Source of the DNA: PVC group bacterium | GTDB taxonomy: Bacteria; Omnitrophota; Gorgyraeia; B26-G9 | Assembly: GCA_024231215.1 (NCBI GenBank) | Contig: JAAEQR010000072.1 | Span: 321,210 to 385,209, forward strand | Direction of reading: 5' to 3' | Length of the DNA stretch: 64,000 nucleotides | Part shown: piece after piece, positions 52,924-61,227 of the stretch | Layout of the letters: the number at the start of each line of letters is the position of its first letter | How positions within the stretch are numbered: position 1 is the stretch's first letter | Position numbers and translations under genes: made by a program | Notes under the pieces: model-generated | Databases searched by the model: none | What the model was told of the DNA's origin: nothing | The model's input: the letters and a program-made list of their open reading frames with translations, nothing else

Positions 52924-54273
52924 ATGAGAAGGAATAAGTGGATATTTTTTCTATTGGGTGCATTCTTAGCTATTAAATGCTGTTGTTTTGCTGTACCAGA
53001 AGCTATAGAGGAAGATTTAAATCTAAAATCGATTTTTGAGATTAATCTTCCAACTGAAGTTAGATACCTTGATATTAAATCAATACATTTAGGTGAAAAT
53101 GATCCTGACGCAATTTTGCTTATTTACTCATCAGAAGATGTTGATCCCTGGTGTGAGGCATTTTTCTTCCCCAAGGATACGTTGAAGATCGCGGTTTATA
53201 CCCAAGATGGAACATTACTCTGGAGCCGTGACCTTGGCCCCGGGGTGATTCCCGGAAAGCAGTTCTGTCCTGTTCTTGCTTTTGATTTGGATAAAGATGG
53301 TAAGGAAGAAGTGTGGTTTATAAATAATGTAGATCAGATTCATCCTCTAAGTTTGTCAGGGCGTCGTTTAGAATGTCTTAATGGATCTACGGGAAAAACA
53401 ATAGGGCAGTGGCCTTGGCCGGATTTGACTGGAAATACCCAGCCGATGGGTCAGGCTCATCGAAATTTTATCTTAGGAGGTTATGTCCAAGAGGATCCGG
53501 TACTTATTACGGCACAGGGTATCTATGGCCCGATGTTTATTCAAGCTTGGTCGAATGGCATGAAACCGCGCTGGGAACTTCGGATAGGGAAAGATACCCC
53601 TGGGGCACGTGGTACTCACAAACCTAAGATTTTGGATTGGAATACTGATGGAATTGATGAGCTTTTTTGGGGAGAACGCTGCATAAATATTGATACAGGT
53701 ACGGAAATTTTTTGTGCCGACAGAGATAGTTATAAAGGACATTCAGATATTATAGATCCCTTTCAGGATTCGGCTACCGGAAAGTGGTATGTTTATACAT
53801 GTCGTGAGTCTGATCTTGAAGCTTCTCCTCGTGTAGTGGTGTTTGATGATAAAGGAAATCGGATTTGGGGTAGAATAAAAAAGGGACATATTGATCAGGG
53901 ATGGGTAGCTAATATCGGTGAGAATCGTAAGCTTATTGCCACAGCTATAAGAATAAAAGACAAACATTTTTTAAAGGATGAAGATGCTAGTCATAAAGGA
54001 ATAGAACAATTTAGTTTTGACGCGTTTACAGGAGAAGAATATCCGTTGAGTTTTAGTACTTATTATACAGAGCCTGGTGATATTAATGGAGATGGATATG
54101 ATGAAATTATGTGTAAAAAAAGTGGGGAGATATTGAATTGGCAGGGGAAAATCATTGGAAAAGTTAAAGGCAGAATATTAGAAGCAGGAAGATATTTAGA
54201 TAATCCCAAGTTACAGGTCATTAGCTATTCCCTAGAGGGTATTGTGAACATATTTGTAGAGGATAGAGATTGA
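52924..54273 (+). CDS. Secreted beta-propeller protein, rhamnogalacturonan-lyase-like, 449 aa
   Basis: The signal peptide is MRRNKWIFFLLGAFLAIKCC with a cleavage near CCCFA. The body contains FG-GAP/propeller-like turns such as FDLDKDGKEEVWF, DWNTDGIDELFWG and GDINGDGYDEIMC, which are calcium-binding DxDxDG-like loops. VYTQDGTLLWSRDLGPGV and the GQAHRNFILG region resemble polysaccharide lyase family 11 rhamnogalacturonan lyases. The ATG at 52924 follows AGAGGGGAAT and puts the signal peptide at the start; the TTG at 52891 would bury it. It is the penultimate gene of the run. Activity on a glycan is inferred from weak similarity only. Confidence 0.62.
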   Translation: MRRNKWIFFLLGAFLAIKCCCFAVPEAIEEDLNLKSIFEINLPTEVRYLDIKSIHLGENDPDAILLIYSSEDVDPWCEAFFFPKDTLKIAVYTQDGTLLWSRDLGPGVIPGKQFCPVLAFDLDKDGKEEVWFINNVDQIHPLSLSGRRLECLNGSTGKTIGQWPWPDLTGNTQPMGQAHRNFILGGYVQEDPVLITAQGIYGPMFIQAWSNGMKPRWELRIGKDTPGARGTHKPKILDWNTDGIDELFWGERCINIDTGTEIFCADRDSYKGHSDIIDPFQDSATGKWYVYTCRESDLEASPRVVVFDDKGNRIWGRIKKGHIDQGWVANIGENRKLIATAIRIKDKHFLKDEDASHKGIEQFSFDAFTGEEYPLSFSTYYTEPGDINGDGYDEIMCKKSGEILNWQGKIIGKVKGRILEAGRYLDNPKLQVISYSLEGIVNIFVEDRD

Positions 54274-55928
54274 AAACACATATTTTTAAATGCTTATGTC
54301 TGATGCTATTTGTTTTAACCATATGTTCTTGCCTAAATAAAAAGACTGATTTATCTGGTGATATTTATATTGAGAATATTAATGTTTTAGATGCGTCATT
54401 GAAAGATGGTTTTAAAGAAGCTACTGCGTTGATGGTAAAAGCATATCAAGATAATATCCAGGATGATTTTTCCTTGCTCAAAATTAATTATCCTTTAGAT
54501 AATTCACTATTTCCGGCAGATATTCGTTCTCCCGAATTTCTTTGGGAAGATAGTTCAGAGAAAGCCAACATCTGGCTTATCATGATAAAATTTCAAAATA
54601 ACGCAAACGGTATTTATATTTTAACTGATTCCCGGCAATGGATTCCTGAGCAAAATGTTTGGGAAATAATAAAAAATGAAACATTTAAAAATAAAGCGGT
54701 AATTACAATTATCAGCGCAAGTTCTTCAGATATTAGTAAATTGTTTTCACGGGGTAACATTTCTATATCCACATCGCTTGATCCGGTGGATGCTCCGATT
54801 TTTTTCAGAGAGGTTCCCATTCCTTTTGGCAAGGCTTTTGGAGAGTTGGATGATATTAGCTGGCGGTTAGGGGATGTATCGTCGTATAAGCTGCCTCCGG
54901 TTGTTTTAGAAGGAGTTACTACTTGCATAAACTGCCATAGTTTTTCTTATGATGGGAAGTTTATGGGAATGGAGACTGATGTTAAAATTGCTGGTAAATT
55001 AGATAAAGCTGGGTATGTTTTTAAGCCTATTGATGAAAAAATGAATTTAAGACGAGATGATATGTTTAGCTGGAATTATTTGCTTAACTTGCGCCAAGGA
55101 GATGAACGTCCGTTGTATTTTGGAGCTTCCGGAGTAGTTTCTCCTGATGGAAACTATATTGTTAGTGGTGCAAAAGATATCTTTTTCCATCATGTTATAT
55201 CCGATCCGTTTTATTCTCAACTAGTTTTTCCAGTGCAAGGAATATTAGCTGTTTATTCTACGAGGACAAAAGAAATGGCTTCTTTGCCGGGAGCGGATGA
55301 TGAGAATTATATTCAGACTAATCCGGTTTGGAGTCCGGACGGCAAATACATTGTTTTTGCCAGGGCAAAAATTCAAAAAGAATTATTGAATGCTGAAAAA
55401 CCTAAAGAGAATACTATTAAAATTGATATTCTTAATAATAAATATAAAATGCAATATGATTTATATAGGATTCCTTTTAATGAGGGCCGGGGAGGGGTTG
55501 CAAAGCCTCTTCTTGGGGCTGTTGATAATGGAATGAGTAATTATTTTCCTAAATATTCACCAGATGGGAAATGGATAATTTTTACTCAGAGTAAGAACGG
55601 GATAGTAACTCAACCGGATAGTCAACTTTATATCATTCCAGCGCAGGGAGGTAAAGAGAGAAGACTCAAAAGCAATACTTCGCGTATGAATTCCTGGCAT
55701 AGCTGGTCTCCCAATAGCCATTGGTTGGTTTTTTCTTCTAAGATTAATTCTGCATATACCCAGCTTTTCTTAACTCATATAGATGAAAAGGGTGATGATA
55801 GTCAGCCGATTCTTCTTTTGAATTTTTCAGATTCACAGAAAGCAGCTAATTTACCTGAATTCGTTAATATAAAGTCGGAAGGGATAAAGAAAATTATTCT
55901 TCATGATGATTTCATCGGTAACAATTAA
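54270..55928 (+). CDS. Lipoprotein with haem c motif and PD40/TolB-like repeats, 552 aa
   Basis: The N-terminus is a lipoprotein signal ending LTICS-C21, so the mature protein is probably lipid-anchored. A CxxCH motif (C219, C222, H223 in TTCINCHSF) is the covalent haem c attachment site. The C-terminal half contains PD40/TolB-like propeller repeats: NPVWSPDGKYIVFA, YFPKYSPDGKWIIFT and HSWSPNSHWLVFS. The combination resembles periplasmic c-type cytochrome/WD40-like proteins of unknown role. The start is TTG 54270, overlapping the preceding TGA. It converges with the minus-strand gene, with a 4-bp stop overlap. Confidence 0.68.
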   Translation: MKTHIFKCLCLMLFVLTICSCLNKKTDLSGDIYIENINVLDASLKDGFKEATALMVKAYQDNIQDDFSLLKINYPLDNSLFPADIRSPEFLWEDSSEKANIWLIMIKFQNNANGIYILTDSRQWIPEQNVWEIIKNETFKNKAVITIISASSSDISKLFSRGNISISTSLDPVDAPIFFREVPIPFGKAFGELDDISWRLGDVSSYKLPPVVLEGVTTCINCHSFSYDGKFMGMETDVKIAGKLDKAGYVFKPIDEKMNLRRDDMFSWNYLLNLRQGDERPLYFGASGVVSPDGNYIVSGAKDIFFHHVISDPFYSQLVFPVQGILAVYSTRTKEMASLPGADDENYIQTNPVWSPDGKYIVFARAKIQKELLNAEKPKENTIKIDILNNKYKMQYDLYRIPFNEGRGGVAKPLLGAVDNGMSNYFPKYSPDGKWIIFTQSKNGIVTQPDSQLYIIPAQGGKERRLKSNTSRMNSWHSWSPNSHWLVFSSKINSAYTQLFLTHIDEKGDDSQPILLLNFSDSQKAANLPEFVNIKSEGIKKIILHDDFIGNN

Positions 55929-57181
55929 AAGATGTTTTCATGATCTTTTAGGATCGCATTGCCGATTTGTTCTGCTTTGAATTGTTTGCCTGCCTTGTTT
56001 ACATGAGCGACATCTTCAAAAACGTTATTCATTTTACTACTCATGGTTTTGTCAAGATCAACGAATATGATTTTATCCGTGTATTCTTCATGAATTTCTC
56101 TGAGGATATCATTGCATTGATCAATATGTTTTGAATGCAGATGGTGTTTAATGGCAGGATCTGTAGAATGAGGCTGGGTGGTCAGGACAACCTTTATTCC
56201 TTTTAATATCGATAGATCTATGATTGTTTTAATGTTTCTTTTATATGGTTTTAATTCTGAGATGTTTCCGGCTGGATCTTTTTCAACATTATCATCTGCA
56301 TTCTTCCAAATTGCGTTTCTTAAAAAATGTTTTTTCCCAACAATTCTTTCTCTTAAATAACGATATATCACACTGATTCTTATAAGGTCCCGGTCACCAA
56401 CAGTGGGAGGAGAAAATGGTTTAAGAGCATGAGAATAATCATTTCTAAATTTATTTGTTTCGACCCGGATGAGTGCTTCATTCCAGGCATGATGAATAAC
56501 TAAGTAGTCAGGGGAGAAATCTATGATATTTAAGGTGAAATTAACCAAGGAATGAGCTGTCGTATAGCAGTCCTGTCCGAAATTCATGGGTTCAAATGAG
56601 TTTGCTGAGATGCCCGGTTGTTTATTTAAATAATGTCCCAGTAATTGCGGATATCCACTCACAGTGGTAGAGCCTCCGATACATGCTATTCTGATTGTGT
56701 TTTCAGGTTTTTCAAAGATAAAATTATGATCATTAAATCCTAAATTGTTGTGTGATATCACATCATCAGGATTATGTTTTAAATCAGGATTTCCGGTGAA
56801 ATGCAGGAATGGATGTCCTGAGTATCTTATTAATTCCGGATAAGCAATCTTGGCAAGTTTTATAAAATTGTATTTGTGCTGAGGATAGCACAAAACAATA
56901 GTTATTCTGGTTATCAATTCAATGTTTATTAGTAGAAGTATGATTAAAAAGACTCGGGAGGCCTTTTTCTTCTTTATTGTTAGTATTACATAAGAGAGTA
57001 TTAGTATTAGAGGAGACAAGAGCCACAATTTGGGGACATCATTGCTGATAAGGATATCCATGGCGAAAAGTCTAGAGAAAATGGGAGGGATTATGAATAA
57101 GCTTGTGACTATCCCAAGGATACCCGTCAAGATGTGATATTTGATTAGATATTTTTTTTTAGTTATTTTTCCCATTACCAT
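55925..57181 (-). CDS. Membrane-anchored SGNH/GDSL-hydrolase-like protein, 418 aa
   Basis: Three hydrophobic helices (about residues 15-35, 52-68 and 77-95) precede a soluble domain that starts near 120. The SGNH block I is IACIGGSTTVSGYPQ, with the likely nucleophile Ser171. A C-terminal DVAHVNKAGKQFKAEQI supplies the D..H of block V. Known relatives act as glycan or peptidoglycan O-acetyl-transferases/esterases, or as inactive scaffolds. An HHAWNEA block III-like segment is also present, where Asn fits the family oxyanion position. It is the only minus-strand gene and may be transcribed from the gap at 57182-57260. ATG 57181 or ATG 57175 is the start. Confidence 0.78.
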   Translation of the reverse strand: MVMGKITKKKYLIKYHILTGILGIVTSLFIIPPIFSRLFAMDILISNDVPKLWLLSPLILILSYVILTIKKKKASRVFLIILLLINIELITRITIVLCYPQHKYNFIKLAKIAYPELIRYSGHPFLHFTGNPDLKHNPDDVISHNNLGFNDHNFIFEKPENTIRIACIGGSTTVSGYPQLLGHYLNKQPGISANSFEPMNFGQDCYTTAHSLVNFTLNIIDFSPDYLVIHHAWNEALIRVETNKFRNDYSHALKPFSPPTVGDRDLIRISVIYRYLRERIVGKKHFLRNAIWKNADDNVEKDPAGNISELKPYKRNIKTIIDLSILKGIKVVLTTQPHSTDPAIKHHLHSKHIDQCNDILREIHEEYTDKIIFVDLDKTMSSKMNNVFEDVAHVNKAGKQFKAEQIGNAILKDHENIF

Positions 57182-57254
57182 TTTAGTATATAAATAATTA
57201 CATATATAGCAAGAAGAAAATAAATAAAAGGAATAATCTCCGGGGCAAATAATA

Positions 57255-57283
57255 TTGAATTATAGAGCATAAGTGTGTATAAT
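57255..57283 (+). promoter_or_regulatory. Sigma70-type promoter for the radical SAM-GT2 operon
   Basis: -35 TTGAAT (57255-57260) and a perfect -10 TATAAT (57278-57283) are separated by 17 bp. The predicted start near 57290 lies downstream of the first in-frame start of the ORF (57273) but upstream of ATG 57330, which supports the shorter protein. It would drive the four-gene unit to 62868. Confidence 0.7.
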
Positions 57284-57329
57284 AACAGAAGATACTATAG
57301 ACTGTGAACATTTTGAGGGTTCTAATGAT

Positions 57330-59534
57330 ATGCGGATAGCACTTGTATTTCCCCCCTATAGACATAAAATATTTTCTGAAAATTTAAGAGTGGTTGATGA
57401 AGAATTCTGTCTTGCACCTCCGATAATTTTGGCATATGTGGCGGCTATTCTGGAAAGAGCCGGACATGAGGTGATTTTATTAGATATTCGAGCCCTAGAC
57501 ATATCTAAAGAAGAAGCTTTAAAGCAACTTAAAAATTTTAATCCTGACATGCTTGGTTTTCGTGCAGAGTCATATCATTTTCATGATGCCTTATCCTGGG
57601 TGAGTTTTTTTAAACAAAATCTTAAAATACCAGTTTTTACCGGTGGTCCCAATATGGGGCTTTATCCTCGGGAAACGATGTCTCATCCAGAGATAGATTA
57701 TGGGATTATCGGAGAGGCAATTGTGACCTTGCCCAAGCTTATTAGAGCATTAGAAAATCAGAATAGCTTAGTTGATATCCCGGGTATTGTGTATAAAGAT
57801 ATAAAAGGTATTGTTATTATCAATATTGCGGTAACTGAATTAGCAGATATTGATTCTTATCCGTTTCCAGCCCGGCATCTATTACCGAATGATAAATATT
57901 ATTCATTTATTTCACAGAGAAAAAATTACACAGTAATGCTTACTAGCGCAGGATGTCCTTTTACCTGTACTTTTTGTGCTATTCCTCGAGTTCATAGGGT
58001 AAGATCTCCGCAGAATGTTCTTGCAGAAATAGATATGTGCTGTCGGGAGTTTAATATTAGGGAGATAGATTTTTTTGATGCAGTATTGTTTACACCTCGC
58101 CAGAGAATACTGGAAATATGCGATGGGATTATAAGTCGCAAGTTAGATTTAGAATGGTCTTGTCGTTCCCGGGTTGATATTGTAGACGAAGAGATTTTAA
58201 GCAGAGCAGCCAAGGCTGGGTGTCGGCAGATATACTATGGGATCGAATCAACAAGTCCAGATGTGCTCAAAGCGGTAAATAAGCAGATTGATCCTAAAAA
58301 GGTCAAGCAGGCGATTAAATGGTCCCGGAAATATGGGATAAGGACAATGGGTTTTTTCATGGTTGGGAATAAGGGAGATACTATTAATACGGTGAGGGAG
58401 ACGATTAGATTTGCTAAAGATTTAAAACTTGATTTTATTCAAGTATGTCGAACTATTGGCAAGCCAGGGACATCTTTGGATAAGGAAATGATTTTGGCCA
58501 AGGGAATTGATCAATGGGGAGAACATATATTAGGTAATGAAATTAAAGGACGTCTTTCGGCTCCATGGAGCGGGTTGACCAATCAAGAAAAGACAGGCTT
58601 AATGAGAGAATTTTACTTAAAATTTTATTTTCGTCCAAGTATTATTCTTAAGATGCTTTTACGCTTAAAATCATGGGGGGAATTTAAAAGATATTGTCGG
58701 ACTGGGCTAAAATTTATTTTGCAAAAACAATTGCCAACTGTTTCCGAAGCTCAAACATTTTTAAAACAGAATAGGGATAAAATATCACAAGCAAGAACAG
58801 AGAAAGTCGCGGTGGTGATTCCTACCTATAATGAAAAGGATAATATTAAAGTAGTTACCGCAGCAATTAAAGAAATTCTACCCGAGGCCGCTATTATCAT
58901 CGTGGATGATAACTCGCTGGACGGAACCGGGATTATTGCTGATGAATTGGCGCAAGATAATTCTAATATATATGTGATACATCGGCCCGGAAAACAAGGC
59001 TTAGGTGCTGCTTATAAGGATGGATTTTCTTTTGTACTGCAGAATCTGGATTCGGAATATATTGTCGAGATGGATGCTGATTGTTCGCATGATCCCGCAT
59101 ATCTCCCCGAACTTATACACAATGCTAAATCTTATGATTTGGTCACGGGATCACGTTTTTATCAAAATGCAAGTGTTGGGGATCAACGTTTATGGCGTAA
59201 CTTTATAACTAAAACAACACGGGTACTTGTGAATATATTTACGGATATTAAGCTTACAGATGTAACAACCGGTTATAAATGTTTTAGCCGACCTATTTTG
59301 GCTAAGATTGACTGGGGTGAAATTGAATCAGAGAGTTATGCCTTTCAAATAGAAGTTTCTTATGTGCTTAAAATTATGGGAGCACGTATAAAAGAAATAC
59401 CAATACGATTTGTGGAACGAAGCAGAGGTGAATCGAAGATATCTTTAAAAGACTTATTGGAAGGCATGTATTTACTTTTCAGATTGATTTTTAAAAGAAA
59501 AAGGTATTCTAATCAGGTAGAGAAAGTTATGTGA
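57330..59534 (+). CDS. Fusion of B12-type radical SAM enzyme and DPM1-like GT2, 734 aa
   Basis: Residues 1-470 are a cobalamin-domain radical SAM protein: FPPYRHKIFSENL, VFTGGPNMGLYP and GEAIVTLPKL, then C209, C213 and C216 in SAGCPFTCTFC. Residues 491-734 are a GT2 of the polyprenyl-phosphate mannose synthase type: VVIPTYNEKDNIK, IIVDDNSLDGTG, EMDADCSHDP and RSRGESKIS. The ATG at 57330 follows GAGGG by 10 nt and lies after the predicted transcription start; the longer start at 57273 would precede it. The fusion implies that the radical SAM reaction and the glycosyl transfer use a common substrate or product, perhaps a polyprenyl-linked sugar (inference). Its stop overlaps the next GTG. Confidence 0.88.
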   Translation: MRIALVFPPYRHKIFSENLRVVDEEFCLAPPIILAYVAAILERAGHEVILLDIRALDISKEEALKQLKNFNPDMLGFRAESYHFHDALSWVSFFKQNLKIPVFTGGPNMGLYPRETMSHPEIDYGIIGEAIVTLPKLIRALENQNSLVDIPGIVYKDIKGIVIINIAVTELADIDSYPFPARHLLPNDKYYSFISQRKNYTVMLTSAGCPFTCTFCAIPRVHRVRSPQNVLAEIDMCCREFNIREIDFFDAVLFTPRQRILEICDGIISRKLDLEWSCRSRVDIVDEEILSRAAKAGCRQIYYGIESTSPDVLKAVNKQIDPKKVKQAIKWSRKYGIRTMGFFMVGNKGDTINTVRETIRFAKDLKLDFIQVCRTIGKPGTSLDKEMILAKGIDQWGEHILGNEIKGRLSAPWSGLTNQEKTGLMREFYLKFYFRPSIILKMLLRLKSWGEFKRYCRTGLKFILQKQLPTVSEAQTFLKQNRDKISQARTEKVAVVIPTYNEKDNIKVVTAAIKEILPEAAIIIVDDNSLDGTGIIADELAQDNSNIYVIHRPGKQGLGAAYKDGFSFVLQNLDSEYIVEMDADCSHDPAYLPELIHNAKSYDLVTGSRFYQNASVGDQRLWRNFITKTTRVLVNIFTDIKLTDVTTGYKCFSRPILAKIDWGEIESESYAFQIEVSYVLKIMGARIKEIPIRFVERSRGESKISLKDLLEGMYLLFRLIFKRKRYSNQVEKVM

Positions 59535-60511
59535 TAATGGAAGCAGATGTAGCCGTATTAATTACTACAACCAAAAAAAAAAGAGAGAATTTTGAACGAT
59601 TGTTAGATACTTTGGAAACCGGAGTTCTTTTGCCTGCTAATATCGTGATTCTTTGTGATGCAGAGATAGTATTTAATCGTATAAAAGAAAATCGTACTAT
59701 TATTAATATATCGGTATATATTAATAAAGACAAACTTTCCTTAACTCTCATGCAAAATCAAATTATCCAAGATATGAAGGAAGAGTATGTTCTATTGCTT
59801 AATGACGATATTATTTTAGATAGATATTATCTGAGTGAACTTATACGTATATTGCAGGAAGATAAAGATACTGGCATTGTTTGCGGCAAAATATTGAGGA
59901 TAGATAAACAAAAAATAGATAGTGCCGGTCAATGTTTAGGCAGAAACAGAACTCCTGTGGATCGCGGGTATGGATTACCTGATAAAGGACAGTTTGATAT
60001 CCCGGAATATGTGTTTGGAGCTTGCGGAGCTGCAGTATTATATCGCAGAAAAATGCTGGAAGAGATTGCAATAACCGCAGGAGAATATTTTGATAGTGAT
60101 TACCATATGTTTTATGAGGATTTAGATATTGCCTGGCGAGCCGGAAATTTTGGCTGGAAGATATTTTATAATCCCAAAGCTATTGCTTATCATCACCGGG
60201 GAGCTACTGCAAAGATAAAGAAGCCTAAATTAAAATTATTGGAGCTGTATAATTTTGCTTGGTTGGATACTCGTTTGAAAAACGATTTACTCAAAAATCG
60301 TTATATGACAATAATAAAAAATGATTGTTTGAAGAATTTTTTATTATCATTACCTTTTATTTTACTGTATGATTTAAAGATATGGATATATTGCCTGTTT
60401 TTCGACAAAGGAGTTTTTAAATGCTTTTTTGAAAATAGGAGTATTATTATGCGAGCTTGGGAAAAGAGAAAAGTATTAGCAGGAAAAATAAATAAGAGTA
60501 AGGGGCGGTGA
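59531..60511 (+). CDS. GT2 glycosyltransferase, WbbL-like, 326 aa
   Basis: The sequence contains LLLNDDIILDRYYLSELI (DXD region) and YRRKMLEEIAITAGEYFDSDYHMFYEDLDIAWRAGNF around the ED..D..WR motif. The normal P.YN start is replaced by VAVLITTTKKKRENF, but the fold order is otherwise conserved. VFGACGAAVLYRR matches the gene at 32419. GTG 59531 overlaps the preceding TGA (GTGA); an ATG at 59537 is an alternative only two codons in. C-terminal hydrophobic residues may bring it to the membrane. Rhamnose or another deoxyhexose is a family-based guess. Confidence 0.83.
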   Translation: MIMEADVAVLITTTKKKRENFERLLDTLETGVLLPANIVILCDAEIVFNRIKENRTIINISVYINKDKLSLTLMQNQIIQDMKEEYVLLLNDDIILDRYYLSELIRILQEDKDTGIVCGKILRIDKQKIDSAGQCLGRNRTPVDRGYGLPDKGQFDIPEYVFGACGAAVLYRRKMLEEIAITAGEYFDSDYHMFYEDLDIAWRAGNFGWKIFYNPKAIAYHHRGATAKIKKPKLKLLELYNFAWLDTRLKNDLLKNRYMTIIKNDCLKNFLLSLPFILLYDLKIWIYCLFFDKGVFKCFFENRSIIMRAWEKRKVLAGKINKSKGR

Positions 60512-61218
60512 CTGGGAATGTTCAAAATATGAAGCTTTCTATTATTATTCCGGTTTACAATGAAGAAAGAACACTGAGAGAACTGATTGTTAAGATAAAA
60601 GAGGCGGATATCGGTGATCTGGAAAAAGAGATAATTATTATTGATGATAGTTCTGATGATGCGACTTCTCAAATAATGGAAGGAGAATCAGGGGTTATTA
60701 GTTTGTATCATACTGCGAATAAAGGGAAGGGGGCGGCGATTAAAACCGGGTTAGAACATGCTAAGGGAGAATTGGTGCTTATCCAAGATGGTGACTTAGA
60801 GTATAATCCGGGGGAGTATAAAAAACTTATCCAGCCGATAGTAACCAATAAAGCTGATGTTGTCTATGGGACACGTTTTAAAAACAAGACAGCCAGATTT
60901 AAAACCATTTACTATTTGGCTAATTGTTTACTTACTTTTTTGACCAATTTTCTTTACGGCAGTTACTTAACCGATATGGAAACATGTTATAAACTTTTCA
61001 GGAAAGATATTCTGTTGGGCTTAAAGATAAAAGCGTCTAGATTTGAGTTTGAACCGGAAGTTACAGCGAAGCTTCTTCTTTCAGGAGTCAGGATTCATGA
61101 AATACCGATTAGCTATCAAGCCCGGAATCGTGCTCAGGGAAAGAAGATTAAGTTTGAGGACGGATTGAAAGCTGTGTATACTTTGATGAAATACAGAGTC
61201 CAAGGTTGGAAAGCTTAG
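60508..61218 (+). CDS. GT2 glycosyltransferase, DPM1/GtrB-like, 236 aa
   Basis: The protein starts LSIIIPVYNEERTLRELI, with IIDDSSDDATS, GKGAAIKTGLEHA and the DXD-type motif QDGDLEYNP typical of polyprenyl-phosphate glycosyltransferases. YGTRFKNKTARFKT and TDMETCYKLFRKDI follow. There are no ArnC-type C-terminal membrane helices. GTG 60508 overlaps the preceding TGA; ATG 60529 is an alternative that would begin exactly at the conserved strand. Along with the GT2 half of the upstream fusion, it is one of four DPM/ArnC-like enzymes in the window. Confidence 0.85.
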   Translation: MTGNVQNMKLSIIIPVYNEERTLRELIVKIKEADIGDLEKEIIIIDDSSDDATSQIMEGESGVISLYHTANKGKGAAIKTGLEHAKGELVLIQDGDLEYNPGEYKKLIQPIVTNKADVVYGTRFKNKTARFKTIYYLANCLLTFLTNFLYGSYLTDMETCYKLFRKDILLGLKIKASRFEFEPEVTAKLLLSGVRIHEIPISYQARNRAQGKKIKFEDGLKAVYTLMKYRVQGWKA

Positions 61219-61227
61219 GTATAATAT

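Noticed and set aside
57273-57329. N-terminal extension of the radical SAM-GT2 fusion
   Set aside because: It begins before the predicted transcription start of the promoter at 57255-57283; residues 1-19 are not family-like.
10467-59534. RiPP system explanation for the SPASM radical SAM genes
   Set aside because: No small precursor-like ORF, RRE-like domain or leader peptidase was found beside any of the five SPASM modules, while glycan genes flank all of them.
60301-60672. Minus-strand ORF of 123 codons
   Set aside because: Overlaps two well-supported GT2 genes on the plus strand and has no recognisable feature.
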